From Afipia sp. (GTDB lineage Bacteria > Pseudomonadota > Alphaproteobacteria > Rhizobiales > Xanthobacteraceae): DNA of 50,329 bases. Within the stretch, counting starts at the first letter, position 1. The number at the start of each line of letters is the position of its first letter. Shown here one piece after another: positions 17,724-27,065 of this stretch. The position numbers and the translations under genes were made by a program. Below the pieces are notes generated by a model. That model was not told the origin of the DNA, ran no database searches, and saw only the letters and a program-made list of their open reading frames with translations. The DNA lies in assembly GCA_017474385.1 (NCBI GenBank), contig JAFVHU010000038.1:1-50329 (forward strand). The letters are read 5' to 3'.

Positions 17724-17924
17724 CTACTTCGCTGCGGCCTTGCGCTCGAGGAAGGTCTTGCCGCCCTTCATCTTGTGGGTCAGCGGCGCTTCGTTGATCT
17801 GCACCGTCACGACTTCCGCATCGACGCCGAGGTTCTTCACCAGCGCCTGGGTGATGTCGAGCATCATGCCCTTCTTCTGCTCGTCGGTGCGTCCGGCAGC
17901 CATATTCACGATGACCTCAGGCAT
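17724..17924 (-). CDS. 4-oxalocrotonate tautomerase family protein
   Basis: A 66-residue member of the tautomerase superfamily. The initiator Met is followed by Pro (MPEVIVNMAAGRTDEQK); after Met removal the Pro is the general base. Family members assemble as hexamers or trimers and convert 2-hydroxymuconate and similar enols. The usual Arg11 position is Arg (AGRTDEQ). Substrate unknown. Between a DUF2000 gene (35 bases upstream) and a thioesterase gene (7 bases downstream). Confidence 0.9.
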   Translation of the reverse strand: MPEVIVNMAAGRTDEQKKGMMLDITQALVKNLGVDAEVVTVQINEAPLTHKMKGGKTFLERKAAAK

Positions 17925-17959
17925 GTTCGTTTCCTTTTCTTTGCGGCAGCGAAAAACTG

Positions 17960-18370
17960 TCAGGCGTGAAACTTCAATCCATTGACGATCTTGTCAACCA
18001 CCTTGCGCTCGGCGCGGAACGCCAGCCCGACCAGATTGAGATCGGCGCGGATGACGGCCTGCACCGCGGCGCGGTTGGCTTCGTCATGCGTGGTCTTGAA
18101 CATGTCCTCGGTATAGACGGCGGGCTTGACGTCGCGCGCCAGTGCCCGTTCGAGCGCCCGCGACAGCGCGGGCCGGTCCGCGCCATAGATCAGGATCGGC
18201 TGACCGATCAGCGCGTGATAGCGCGTGCCGGATTTGTCCTCATAAGGCTCGCCGATACATTCGGGAAACGCCGCCGCGATGCCGCTGGCGAGGAACGCCG
18301 CGACGTTCAGCTTCTGCCACGCTTCCAGGTCCGAGCGGATGACAAGGGCAACCTTGGTGTCGAACTGCAT
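17960..18370 (-). CDS. DUF2000 family protein
   Basis: A 136-residue soluble protein of the DUF2000 family (peptidyl-tRNA hydrolase-like fold). The N-terminus TKVALVIRSDLEAWQKLNV and the segment GQPILIYGADR are typical; function unknown. The ATG at 18370 is well placed. First of a three-gene run with the tautomerase and thioesterase genes, separated from hisS upstream by repeat copy 4. Confidence 0.82.
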   Translation of the reverse strand: MQFDTKVALVIRSDLEAWQKLNVAAFLASGIAAAFPECIGEPYEDKSGTRYHALIGQPILIYGADRPALSRALERALARDVKPAVYTEDMFKTTHDEANRAAVQAVIRADLNLVGLAFRAERKVVDKIVNGLKFHA

Positions 18371-18388
18371 GGAGCAAACTCAAGACAG

Positions 18389-18493
18389 CGTCATTCCGGG
18401 GCGCGAGCAAAGCGAGCGAACCCGGAATCCATCACCGCCCTCAACAGTATGGATTCCGGGTCCGCGCCAAAGCGGGCGCGTCCCGGAATGACG
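18389..18493. repeat. Intergenic palindromic repeat, copy 4 (variant)
   Basis: Ends are GTCATTCCGGGGCGCG and GGGCGCGTCCCGGAATGACG, with an inner pair GAACCCGGAATCCAT / ATGGATTCCGGGTCCG. It shares the inverted TCATTCCGGG ends with the other elements but not the CTTGTCC core. Lies between hisS and the DUF2000 gene. Confidence 0.85.
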
Positions 18494-18500
18494 AAGTAAA

Positions 18501-20123
18501 TCATTTCCAAGGCACATTGTGGCGCGCGAGAATTTCGCGAACCTTTTCGACAAGCTCGCTTTCCTTGCAGGCGATCTGGGCCTGTGTCTGCTTCTGCAGA
18601 TAGTCGTCGCGATTGCCGGTGTCTCCGGCAATTTCCGCGCCGATGATCAGGTCCTTGATCTGAACCTCGCCCTTCGCCTTCTCGTCGCCGCCCTGAATGA
18701 CGACACACGGCGAATTGCGCCGGTCGGCATACTTGAACTGGACGCCGAGATTGTTCTTTGGATTGCCGAGATAGAGTTCGGCGCGGATGCGAGGCCCATC
18801 CGGCCTTGAAGGATCAACAGGAGAGTTGCGCAGTGTCGCAACGAATTTCTGGTATTGCGCGATCTCATTGCGGTCCATCACCACGACGACCACCGGACCA
18901 AACTCCGGCGTGGTGTCGATCTTGCCGAGCAGCGTCAGCGCCGCCTGCAAGCGCGAGACGCCGATGGAGAAACCGGTCGCCGGGACCGGCTCGCCGCGAA
19001 AGCGCGACACGAGCCCATCATAACGTCCGCCGCCGCCGACCGAACCGAACCGAACCGGGCGGCCCTTCTCGTCCTTGGTGTCGAGCAGGAGTTCAACCTC
19101 GTAGACCGGGCCGGTGTAGTATTCGAGGCCGCGCACCACGGAGGGATCAATGCGGACACGACCATCGTCGTATCCACCCGCACGCAGCAACTTCCAAATT
19201 TCCTGAAGCTCCGCCAGCCCCTCTACAGACGACCCAAGAAGATTGTGCGCAATGCCGCCAAAAATTCCTTGTGCCCGAATATCTTCAGCTTTTCTGGCTG
19301 TGATTTCGCCCGACGCAACGCCTTCCTGAAATTCAACATTACTCGACCTTGCAGCTGCGCTCATCGAAGCAATCTCAAACAAGACAAGAACCTTGTCAGC
19401 TTGCGCGCTATTCAGCCCGGCTCCCTTAGTAAAGTCGCCGCTTTCATCCTTGCGACCTTCGCCGAGCAATTTGCGAACTTCTTCGACCGGAAACTTATCC
19501 AGCTTGTCGATCGCGCGCAGCACCGTCAGCCGCTTGCCCGCGTTCTCGTCACCGCCAAGGCCGATGCTCTCCAGCACGCCATCGAGCACCTTGCGGTTAT
19601 TGACCTTCACCACATACTGGCCGCGCGGAATGCCGAGCGCTTCCATGGTGTCGGCCGCCATCATGCACATCTCGGCGTCGGCGGCCGGCGAAGCGGAGCC
19701 CACCGTGTCGGCATCGAACTGCATGAACTGGCGGAAGCGGCCGGGGCCCGGCTTCTCGTTGCGATAGACGTAGCCGTTGCGATAGGAGCGATATGGCTTC
19801 GGCAGCGTGTCGAAATTTTCCGCGACATAACGCGCCAGCGGCGCGGTCAAATCGTAGCGCAGCGAGATCCACTGCTCGTCGTCGTCCTGAAACGAGAACA
19901 CGCCCTCGTTGGGGCGGTCCTGATCGGGGAGAAACTTTCCGAGCGCATCGGTGTATTCCATCGCCGGGGTTTCCACCGGCTCGAACCCGTAGCGCTCGTA
20001 GACCTCGCGGATTTTCTCCACCATCTGCCGCGTGGCGGCGATCTCGGCGGGCGTGCGATCTACCAGCCCGCGCGGCAGGCGCGCGCGCAGTTTCTGGGGC
20101 TTTTTTGGCTTTTTGTCGGACAT
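18501..20123 (-). CDS. hisS: Histidyl-tRNA synthetase
   Basis: Class II aminoacyl-tRNA synthetase that charges tRNA-His, 540 residues. The Lys-rich N-terminus leads to the catalytic core with [20 protein letters not shown] (motif 2, about residue 115-135), the histidine signature [16 protein letters not shown] and a C-terminal anticodon-binding domain ([12 protein letters not shown]). Residues about 208-311 (bases 19190-19500) are encoded by DNA of about 50% GC by my hand count, much lower than the flanks, and this part, between motif 2 and the histidine signature, looks like a replaced segment. The reading frame and signature residues are intact, so the enzyme is likely functional. Confidence 0.96.
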   Translation of the reverse strand: MSDKKPKKPQKLRARLPRGLVDRTPAEIAATRQMVEKIREVYERYGFEPVETPAMEYTDALGKFLPDQDRPNEGVFSFQDDDEQWISLRYDLTAPLARYVAENFDTLPKPYRSYRNGYVYRNEKPGPGRFRQFMQFDADTVGSASPAADAEMCMMAADTMEALGIPRGQYVVKVNNRKVLDGVLESIGLGGDENAGKRLTVLRAIDKLDKFPVEEVRKLLGEGRKDESGDFTKGAGLNSAQADKVLVLFEIASMSAAARSSNVEFQEGVASGEITARKAEDIRAQGIFGGIAHNLLGSSVEGLAELQEIWKLLRAGGYDDGRVRIDPSVVRGLEYYTGPVYEVELLLDTKDEKGRPVRFGSVGGGGRYDGLVSRFRGEPVPATGFSIGVSRLQAALTLLGKIDTTPEFGPVVVVVMDRNEIAQYQKFVATLRNSPVDPSRPDGPRIRAELYLGNPKNNLGVQFKYADRRNSPCVVIQGGDEKAKGEVQIKDLIIGAEIAGDTGNRDDYLQKQTQAQIACKESELVEKVREILARHNVPWK

Positions 20124-20214
20124 GAGGCTCGATGTATCGCGGTGTAGGGCGACGTCACATTACAAATGATACAAGGGGTTACCAGTGGACACGGAGACGG
20201 GCAAGCACACAGGC

Positions 20215-20304
20215 CGTCATGGCCGGGCTCGTCCCGGCCATCCACGCCTTGTTTGTTGCATGTTCTGAAAGACGTGGATGCCCGGAACAAGTCCGGGCAT
20301 GACG
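20215..20304. repeat. Intergenic palindromic repeat, copy 5
   Basis: GTCATGGCCGGGCTCGTCCC at the left and GGAACAAGTCCGGGCATGAC at the right, with a complementary middle: GCCATCCACGCCTT and GACGTGGATGCCC. Lies between tadG and hisS (both minus). Confidence 0.85.
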
Positions 20305-20323
20305 AACGAGAACTAAGCGGCTT

Positions 20324-21973
20324 TTAATTCACCAGCACCGCGCCGTCACAGCGGACGCCGGTGACCCAGACATCCGCCTGACCGAGACCCACGCCCAGCG
20401 TCTGCAACACCGAGTTGAGCAGCGTGTCGATCGAGCCGGTTGCGCCGCCGATGATGCCGGCCACCAGCGCGCCGATGCCGGGGATCGGCAGGCCGAGCGG
20501 CCCGAGTTGCACGCCGAGTTGCAGGTCGCCCAGAAGGCTCGATGTCAGCGACGAGGTGAACGATGTCGTGTTCACGGTCTTCTTGGTCTGCGCCTGAATG
20601 TCGGCATAGCTGAACATCACGCTGGTCGGCGATGCGTTCGCCATGGTTGCATGCGCCCGGCCCGTCACCTGGATCGCGCCCAGGTTGACGATGTTGACCG
20701 CCGGCGGATTCGGCTTGGTGGAGAAATTCGTCATCATCGCAGAGGTCACGTCGCCGATCCATGCATCGACAATGCCGGGCGAAACGCCAAGCGTCACGGT
20801 CGAAGTGTTGACGTTGGGATAGCCGCACGAAATGGCGTTGAGCGTCGCGGTGCCCGCCGCGATCTCGACATAGACCGGAAGATTGACCACCGACACCGCG
20901 CCCGAACCGACAAGCTGGATCTTCAGCAGCACGCGTGTCTGCGCGGTGTGCACGCTCGCGCCTAGCGATCCCACGGTGATCCAGCTTGTTCCCACCGGCC
21001 GCTCGCCGACGGTGGCCTGCAACGTGACGCCCGCGATGCCCGGCAGCGAAAGGTTTACGTTGGCCGCGATCTGGTTGGTCCCATTGGCCAGCGCCGCCAT
21101 GGCCGAGAGCATATCCAGCGCCGACACGCTCGCGCCAACTTTGGGCTTCTGTCCGACGGTGAGACCGGAGTACGGCCCGACGTTGATCAGCGCATTCGGC
21201 GTGATCTTCTTGGTCATGCCGGAAATCGCCGATGAAATACTGGACAACGCAGCAATCGCGCCGTTGTTGCCGGCCGCCGCGGTCTGTAGCGCCGCCACGA
21301 TATCGGTCACCTTCAAATTGCTGTTCAGCAGCGTGTCATAGCTGACGCCGGTCAGGTTGACCCGCGTCGCCAGCGCCGAGAGGAAATCGAACGCGTCGAT
21401 CTTCGCGCTGAGCAGTGCGTTGTAATCCATCGCCGACAGCGACAGCGTGGTGCCGAGCATGCCGCCCAGCAATGAATTCAGCAGCCCGCCGTTGAGCGAG
21501 ACCAGCCGCGAGCCGATGACGAAACTCGCGAGCCGCGTGGTGCTGGCGATCGCGGTTGCCTTGAGATTCCACTGGCTGTCGCCGGTCAGCACCTTGCCGA
21601 AATACAGCGGCGTCTTGGTCTGCATGGTGACCCGCACCGCGTTGGCGGGCGTGGCCGCCGCCACGAAGCGCTGCTGCGGCGTCAGGGACGCATTCGCCGT
21701 GTAAACACCGGGTTCGACAGCCACGAGCGACTCCGGTGGATAGTTGTTCTTGGCGACTGTCGCCGCAGCAGCGCGGGACGCATTGGTCAGGTCGCTCGCG
21801 GCGACAAGCGCCGCGAGGTCGGTGGCGCTCTGGGTCCGCCGTTTGTCGGCGAAGATGGCGCCGACATCGACGCCGAGTGCTGCGCAGGCGATCACCAGCA
21901 GCAGGCTTGCCGCGCCCATGATCGCGATATTGCCGCGGTCGTCGGCGGCGAAACGCCGGAGCAGGCTGCGCAT
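20324..21973 (-). CDS. TadG-type pilus assembly protein
   Basis: Membrane-anchored protein associated with the Flp/Tad system, 549 residues. Residues 12-45 are the TadG N-terminal domain: DRGNIAIMGAASLLLVIACA is the transmembrane helix with the preceding glycine-containing cleavage-like motif. The long rest is periplasmic, Ala/Ser/Thr-rich, with low-complexity stretches. The ATG at 21973 has GGGAGG 6 bases upstream. A TadE-type gene precedes it by 26 bases, so the two form an operon. No other tad gene (cpaF, flp) is present in the window, so this is an isolated pair. Confidence 0.9.
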   Translation of the reverse strand: MRSLLRRFAADDRGNIAIMGAASLLLVIACAALGVDVGAIFADKRRTQSATDLAALVAASDLTNASRAAAATVAKNNYPPESLVAVEPGVYTANASLTPQQRFVAAATPANAVRVTMQTKTPLYFGKVLTGDSQWNLKATAIASTTRLASFVIGSRLVSLNGGLLNSLLGGMLGTTLSLSAMDYNALLSAKIDAFDFLSALATRVNLTGVSYDTLLNSNLKVTDIVAALQTAAAGNNGAIAALSSISSAISGMTKKITPNALINVGPYSGLTVGQKPKVGASVSALDMLSAMAALANGTNQIAANVNLSLPGIAGVTLQATVGERPVGTSWITVGSLGASVHTAQTRVLLKIQLVGSGAVSVVNLPVYVEIAAGTATLNAISCGYPNVNTSTVTLGVSPGIVDAWIGDVTSAMMTNFSTKPNPPAVNIVNLGAIQVTGRAHATMANASPTSVMFSYADIQAQTKKTVNTTSFTSSLTSSLLGDLQLGVQLGPLGLPIPGIGALVAGIIGGATGSIDTLLNSVLQTLGVGLGQADVWVTGVRCDGAVLVN

Positions 21974-21999
21974 CGGAACCTCCCTGAATTTCAGTGAGC

Positions 22000-22446
22000 T
22001 CAGTACCCGCCGCGCGGAATCGCCGCGGAGCGCGCGATGGTTGACGACGGCATCGGCACGAATGCCGGCAGCGAGTAGATGAACATGCCCGAGGCGTCGT
22101 AATTGACGGAGACGATGAAGACGTTGGCGTCGGAGCCCGACGTCGCAGCGTTGACGGTGAGCTTTGCCGGATCGATCAGCGGATACGAATTGACGTTGCC
22201 GGTGACGTAGCTGTTGGCGAGCGTGCTGCGCTCGCTTTCACTCAGACCCGCAACTGAAGACCGCGCGGCTTCCGCCGCCAGTTGCTGCACGCCGTGGACG
22301 ACCGCGAGATACGAGCCGTACATGATGATGCCGAACACCATCATCAGGAATATCGGCGCGATCATCGCGAACTCGACGGCGATGGCGCCGTCGCGCGCGG
22401 TGCGGAATTTTTCGAGCAGTGTGCGGGCCTGTTCCATGACAGGCAT
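22000..22446 (-). CDS. TadE family protein
   Basis: Pseudopilin-like protein of 148 residues from the ATG at 22446 (MPVMEQAR); the frame extends to a TTG at 22458, and an ATG at 22437 is also possible. The family signature is clear: RDGAIAVEFAMIAPIFLMM, with the Glu typical of TadE about residue 22 followed by a hydrophobic helix. The rest is periplasmic, ending in ARSAAIPRGGY. It is the upstream partner of the TadG-type gene, 26 bases away. Confidence 0.88.
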   Translation of the reverse strand: MPVMEQARTLLEKFRTARDGAIAVEFAMIAPIFLMMVFGIIMYGSYLAVVHGVQQLAAEAARSSVAGLSESERSTLANSYVTGNVNSYPLIDPAKLTVNAATSGSDANVFIVSVNYDASGMFIYSLPAFVPMPSSTIARSAAIPRGGY

Positions 22447-22630
22447 ATGCGCATACAACCTTTAAGGGCAAACTAATTCATATCACTACTAATGGTAGTA
22501 GCATTATCCGGCTGCGGTCAGTGCCTTCACTTACGGGCGACCATGCGTCGCGATGCGTTCCGGATGACATCGGAAACTGTTAGGCTCTCCGTCTAAGAAA
22601 AAACTTGCTCCTTGCCGGAAGGAACGACCT

Positions 22631-23974
22631 TTGAATATTCAGCACCCTCGCTCGACTGTCGCGACGCCGAACGACCTTGACGCTTTCTGGATGCCGTTCA
22701 CGGCCAACCGGGCGTTCAAGGCCAGGCCGCGCATGCTCGCCGGCGCCAAGGACATGTACTACTTCACCACCGATGGCCGCAGCATCCTCGACGGCGCTGC
22801 TGGCATGTGGTGCAGCAATGCAGGCCATAACCGCGACCCGATCGTGAACGCGATCCAGAAGCAGGCCGCGACCCTCGACTACGCGCCACCGTTCCAGTTC
22901 GGCCATCCGCAGGCCTTCGAGCTTGCCAGCCGCATCGCCGCGCTGGCGCCGAAGGGTCTTGAGCATGTGTTTTTCTGCAACTCCGGTTCCGAAGCGGTCG
23001 ATACCGCGCTGAAGGTGGCGCTGGCCTATCACAACGGCCGCGGCGAGGCCGGACGCACCCGGCTGATCGGCCGCGAGCGCGGCTATCACGGCGTCGGCTT
23101 CGGCGGTATTTCCGTCGGCGGCATGGTCAACAACCGCAAGATGTTCGGCACGCTGCTGACCGGCGTCGATCACCTGCCGACCACCTATGACCGCGAAAAG
23201 CAGGCCTTCACCAAGGGCGAGCCGGAGTATGGCGCGCATTTCGCCGACGAACTCGAACGCATCGTCGGAATTCATGGTCCCGGCACCGTTGCCGCCGTGA
23301 TCGTCGAGCCGATGGCGGGGTCCACGGGCGTGGTGGTGACGCCGAAGGGCTATCTCGAGCGGCTGCGCGCGATCTGCGACAAGCACGGCATCCTGCTGAT
23401 CTTCGACGAAGTCATCACCGGCTACGGCCGCCTCGGCTATGCCTTCGCGGCCGAGCGCTACGGCGTGCTGCCGGACATGATCACCTTCGCCAAGGGCGTC
23501 ACCAACGGCGCGGTGCCGATGGGCGGCGTCCTGATCCGCGACGAGATCTACGACTCATTCATGAAGGGCCCGGGCCACGTCATCGAACTGTTCCACGGCT
23601 ACACCTACTCGGCGCATCCGCTGGCCTGCGCGGCCGGTCTCGCCACCCTCGACATCTACCGCGAGGAAGGCTTGTTCGAGCGCGCCAGGGCGATGGAACC
23701 GAAATGGGCCGACGCCGTGATGGCGCTGCGCAACGAGCCGAACGTGGTGGACATCCGCACCGTCGGCATCACCGCCGGCATTGATCTCGCGCCCAACAAG
23801 GAAGGGCCCGGCAAGCGCGGCTTCGAGGCGCTGGACTCGGCGTTCCATGACAACGACCTGATGATCCGCGTGGCGGGCGACACCTTGTGCCTGACCCCGC
23901 CCCTGATCGTCTCCGAAAGCCAGGTCGGCGAGATCATGGACAAGGTCGCCAAGGTGATCCGCGCGGTCGCCTAA
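22631..23974 (+). CDS. Class III aminotransferase, omega-amino acid:pyruvate type
   Basis: PLP-dependent transaminase of 447 residues (fold type I, class III). The start is TTG at 22631 (GGAAGGAACGACC just before it); the conserved part starts at DLDAFWMPFTANR. The PLP lysine lies in FAKGVTNGAVPMGG, preceded by the class III signature LLIFDEVITGYGRLG. The wording is close to beta-alanine/taurine:pyruvate aminotransferases of alphaproteobacteria, which hand omega-amino groups to pyruvate. Substrate preference is inferred. Promoter sequences are in the 170 bases before it; divergent from the tadE-type gene. Confidence 0.93.
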   Translation: MNIQHPRSTVATPNDLDAFWMPFTANRAFKARPRMLAGAKDMYYFTTDGRSILDGAAGMWCSNAGHNRDPIVNAIQKQAATLDYAPPFQFGHPQAFELASRIAALAPKGLEHVFFCNSGSEAVDTALKVALAYHNGRGEAGRTRLIGRERGYHGVGFGGISVGGMVNNRKMFGTLLTGVDHLPTTYDREKQAFTKGEPEYGAHFADELERIVGIHGPGTVAAVIVEPMAGSTGVVVTPKGYLERLRAICDKHGILLIFDEVITGYGRLGYAFAAERYGVLPDMITFAKGVTNGAVPMGGVLIRDEIYDSFMKGPGHVIELFHGYTYSAHPLACAAGLATLDIYREEGLFERARAMEPKWADAVMALRNEPNVVDIRTVGITAGIDLAPNKEGPGKRGFEALDSAFHDNDLMIRVAGDTLCLTPPLIVSESQVGEIMDKVAKVIRAVA

Positions 23975-23980
23975 GATTTT

Positions 23981-24106
23981 TGTCATGGCCGGGTTTATCC
24001 CGGCCATCTCGACTGCCGAGACATCGTGCTCCGGTTATCGGGATCACCGGGACATAGGCGAGCGAAAGCGACGCCGTCCTTCAGACGGCTATGCCCGGTG
24101 ATGACA
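23981..24106. repeat. Intergenic palindromic repeat, copy 6 (composite)
   Basis: Outer arms TGTCATGGCCGGGTTTATCC and CCCGGTGATGAC; between them an inner unit GACGCCGTCC-TT-CAGACGGC of the same kind as in the element at 27066-27130. So this copy looks like one palindrome nested inside another. It lies between the aminotransferase and the EAL protein genes. Confidence 0.85.
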
Positions 24107-24218
24107 AATGTGAGAACCGAGCCGCAGGGCCGTGCCTTAATTCAATCGGAAAACAACAACTTCGCCCCGAATCAAACTTGATGCTAAGCTCGCGCCGGTT
24201 CGGGGTTGGGCAGGCTTC

Positions 24219-25664
24219 ATGATCCGCATTTCGACGATTTTCATCGCCATCTGCATGGTGCTGATCGCAGCGTCGCTTGGCCTGCTGCTGTATTCGCTGG
24301 CAGGCCTCAGCATCCCCGAATCCGCCATTGTCGCGCTGACCGCGCTGACTTTCCTGATCCTCTACAACGCGGTGTCGATGCGGCTGCGCGATCGCACCGA
24401 TGTCGGCGGCCAGATCGCGGATCTGTCGCGCGGCACTGCGGATCTCGCGCGCCAGGTCGCCGAGTTCGGACGCCGCATGAGCGCCATCGAGACCCGTCTG
24501 TCGGCGATCGACGCCAGCGGACAGGAACGCGTTCAGACCGTCGCCAGCGAAATCAGCGAACTGGGATCGCTGGTCAAGCAACTGGCCTCCTCCGTCGCCG
24601 CTCATGACGACCTTCTCGCAAATGCCGTCAGCACATTGGCTGAGCAGCAGGTTGCTGAACCGGCCAATGAAGCGAACGAAGCGGCTTCCGCGACTCCGGT
24701 CACCAACGCCCACGCGCCCGCAAAGCCGGCCGATGCACAGCCCTCGTCCGCCAATCTCAACAACACCCCGCTTCTTGTTGCGGTGAGAAACGCCATCGAA
24801 GCCAACCGCGTCGATCTGTTTCTCCAGCCGATGGTGACACTGCCCCAGCGCAAGGTGCGGTACTACGAAGCCGTCGCGCGCGTGCGCGACGACAAGGACC
24901 AGTTGCTGACCGCGAACGATTTCATCGGCACCGCGGAAGCCGCCGGCCTGATGGGCCAGATCGATCACACCGTGATGCTGCGCTGTGTGCAGGTGCTGCG
25001 GCGGCTGATGGTGCGCTCGAAAGACGTCGGCGTGTTCTGCAACGTCTCGGGTATGACGCTGAGCAATCCGTCGGTGTTCGGGCAGTGCCTCGATTTCCTC
25101 GAAGCCAACCGCATCCTGGCGCCGTCGCTGGTTCTCGAATTCAAGCAGAACACGTTCCGCCATCTCGGTCCGGTGGAAAGCGAGCATCTCGCCACTCTGC
25201 AACGGCTCGGCTACGGCTTCTCGATCGACAACGTCACCGACCTGCGGCTCGATCCGCGCGAACTCGCCGACCGCGGCGTGAAATTCATCAAGGTCCCGGC
25301 GGCGATGCTGCTCGACCAGAAGCAGTTATCCTCCGCCGACATTCACGCCGCCGACCTGTCCGATCTGCTCGGACGTTTTGGAATTGATCTCGTGGCGGAA
25401 CGGATCGAAGGCGAGCGCGCCGTGGTCGACCTGCTGGACTACGATGTCCGCTTCGGCCAGGGCTTCTTGTTCGCGCCGCCGCGTCCGCTGCGCCCCGAAG
25501 GCGCGGCTTCGCCTTCGGAACCCACGAGCGGATCGAATGCCACATCCGCGGCTCCGGCGGTTGACGCTTCCGCCCGGAAAGAAGACAAAGCCGACGTCCG
25601 GGCCGAGCCTCCACGCGCGACCGGCAACGCCGCGCTGGTGCGGCGGGCATCCGCACAGAAGTGA
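24219..25664 (+). CDS. Membrane protein with coiled coil and degenerate EAL domain
   Basis: A 481-residue protein with two hydrophobic segments (about residues 3-28 and 32-52), a coiled coil (about 60-125, ADLARQVAEFGRRMSAIETR), a Pro/Ala-rich linker, an EAL domain (about 195-420) and a Pro/Ala tail. The EAL motif is EAV (Glu217). Of the other catalytic positions, the Glu of LEFKQ and the Lys of KFIKVP remain, but the usual DDFG is SIDNVT and the KID motif has Pro for Asp. So it probably binds rather than cleaves cyclic di-GMP. Two membrane segments, coiled coil and inactive EAL are the architecture of Caulobacter TipF, a flagellar factor; equivalence is a guess. A HAD phosphatase gene follows at once. 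Confidence 0.87.
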   Translation: MIRISTIFIAICMVLIAASLGLLLYSLAGLSIPESAIVALTALTFLILYNAVSMRLRDRTDVGGQIADLSRGTADLARQVAEFGRRMSAIETRLSAIDASGQERVQTVASEISELGSLVKQLASSVAAHDDLLANAVSTLAEQQVAEPANEANEAASATPVTNAHAPAKPADAQPSSANLNNTPLLVAVRNAIEANRVDLFLQPMVTLPQRKVRYYEAVARVRDDKDQLLTANDFIGTAEAAGLMGQIDHTVMLRCVQVLRRLMVRSKDVGVFCNVSGMTLSNPSVFGQCLDFLEANRILAPSLVLEFKQNTFRHLGPVESEHLATLQRLGYGFSIDNVTDLRLDPRELADRGVKFIKVPAAMLLDQKQLSSADIHAADLSDLLGRFGIDLVAERIEGERAVVDLLDYDVRFGQGFLFAPPRPLRPEGAASPSEPTSGSNATSAAPAVDASARKEDKADVRAEPPRATGNAALVRRASAQK

Positions 25665-25673
25665 TCTTTTTCC

Positions 25674-26549
25674 ATGAAACTGCCTGACGCCGCCGCTCTG
25701 CGATTCGCCGATCATTTGCGCGATCTCACCACCGGCGTCGATATCATTCTCAGCGACGTGTGGGGCGTGATTCACGACGGCCTGACCGGTTTCGTCCCGG
25801 CCTGCGAAGCACTGCAAACCTTCCGCAAACAGGGCGGCACGGTGATCATGATCACCAACGCGCCGCGCCCGGCCGATTCCGTGCAGCGTCAGCTCCGCCG
25901 GATGAACATTTCCGATGACACCTATGACGCCATCGTGTCGTCCGGCGATCTCACCCGCAATTTCGTTGCCTCGCATCACCAGCAGGCCGTTTTCCAGATC
26001 GGGCCGGAGCGCGACAATCCGGTGTTCCGCGGGCTCGACGTCAAGTTCACGACCATCGAGAACGCCGACTACGTCACCTGCACCGGGCTGTTCGACGACG
26101 AGACCGAAACCGCCGAGGATTATCGCGGCGTGCTGGAGAAAGCCCGCACGCGCGACCTCACCTTCGTCTGCGCCAACCCGGACATCGTGGTCGAGCGCGG
26201 CGATCGGCTGATCTATTGCGCGGGCGCGATTGCCGAACTGTATCGCGATATGGGCGGCGAGGTGATCTTCTACGGCAAGCCGCACCGGCCGATTTACGAC
26301 CGCGCGCTTGAACTGGCCGCGGAGAAGCGCGGCGTGTCCACGCCGCTCGATCGTGTGCTCGCCATCGGTGATTCCGTCCGCACCGATCTCAACGGCGCCA
26401 ACGGAATGGGACTGGATTGCCTGTTCCTGACCCGCGGCATCCATGCCGTGGATTTCGAAGGGCTCGACGTCGCCGACGCATTCTCGGTGCGGCGGCTGTT
26501 CGGAGACGCCAAGCCGCCGTTCGCGCTGATGCGCGACCTGGTGTGGTGA
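25674..26549 (+). CDS. HAD-type hydrolase, TIGR01459 family
   Basis: A 291-residue phosphatase of the NagD-like HAD subfamily (type II cap). The first motif is ILSDVWGVIHDG (about residues 23-34), then the cap with NPDIVVERGDRLIYCAG-type sequence and motif IV VLAIGDSVRTDLNGANGMG. The family is specific to alphaproteobacteria and related groups, with unknown substrate; a sugar- or nucleotide-phosphate is likely from homology to NagD. Starts 10 bases after the EAL protein gene ends, so they are probably co-transcribed. Confidence 0.9.
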   Translation: MKLPDAAALRFADHLRDLTTGVDIILSDVWGVIHDGLTGFVPACEALQTFRKQGGTVIMITNAPRPADSVQRQLRRMNISDDTYDAIVSSGDLTRNFVASHHQQAVFQIGPERDNPVFRGLDVKFTTIENADYVTCTGLFDDETETAEDYRGVLEKARTRDLTFVCANPDIVVERGDRLIYCAGAIAELYRDMGGEVIFYGKPHRPIYDRALELAAEKRGVSTPLDRVLAIGDSVRTDLNGANGMGLDCLFLTRGIHAVDFEGLDVADAFSVRRLFGDAKPPFALMRDLVW

Positions 26550-26597
26550 GACCGCCCAAGCAATATCCAACGCCGGGCTCTTGAGCTGAGGTGCAGC

Positions 26598-27044
26598 ATG
26601 ATGAAATTGGCTTTCCCGATCTTTCTGACGGTCGCAGCCGGCGCGAGTATCGTGATCCAGCAGGTCCTCAACACCAACCTGCGGACAGCACTGAACTCCG
26701 CGGCATGGTCGGGTTTCACCAGCTATTTTGTCGGGCTCATCTGCATGGTGGTTCTCGCCGTTGCATTGCGCGATCCCGTGCCACAGGTCGCGACAATGGC
26801 GCGAATTCCGTGGTGGGCCTGGAGCGGCGGCCTGTTCGGCGCCATCTTCATTGGGCTCGCGATCGTGCTGATCCCGTCTCTGGGAGCTGCGACGTTCATC
26901 GCCCTTCTCGTCACCGGACAGATGCTGGCATCGGTGACATTCGATCACTTCGGCTGGATGGGTCTCGCGCAGCGCTCGATCGATCTGCCGCGTTTGATCG
27001 GCGTCGCCATGCTGATCGGCGGCGTCATTCTCATCCGGCGGTAA
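26598..27044 (+). CDS. Small DMT-type membrane protein (DUF606/YdcZ)
   Basis: Inner-membrane protein of 148 residues with about four to five transmembrane helices (for example ISLTVAAGASIVIQQ-like residues 8-25, YFVGLICMVVLAVAL, GLFGAIFIGLAIVLI, LIGVAMLIGGVILI). The family (YdcZ) belongs to the drug/metabolite transporter superfamily; transported substrate unknown. AGGTGC is the Shine-Dalgarno before ATG 26598 (a second ATG at 26601). Follows the HAD gene by 48 bases. Confidence 0.88.
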   Translation: MMKLAFPIFLTVAAGASIVIQQVLNTNLRTALNSAAWSGFTSYFVGLICMVVLAVALRDPVPQVATMARIPWWAWSGGLFGAIFIGLAIVLIPSLGAATFIALLVTGQMLASVTFDHFGWMGLAQRSIDLPRLIGVAMLIGGVILIRR

Positions 27045-27065
27045 CAACAAGCGACCGAATAACTA

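Noticed and set aside
1792-24106. CRISPR-like array from the repeated palindromes
   Set aside because: The copies are dispersed between genes, single, and lack regular spacers; no cas gene is present.
25326-27050. Long minus-strand open frame opposite the EAL/HAD/DMT genes
   Set aside because: The plus-strand proteins have clear family motifs; the antisense frame is His/Asp/Arg-rich shadow sequence.
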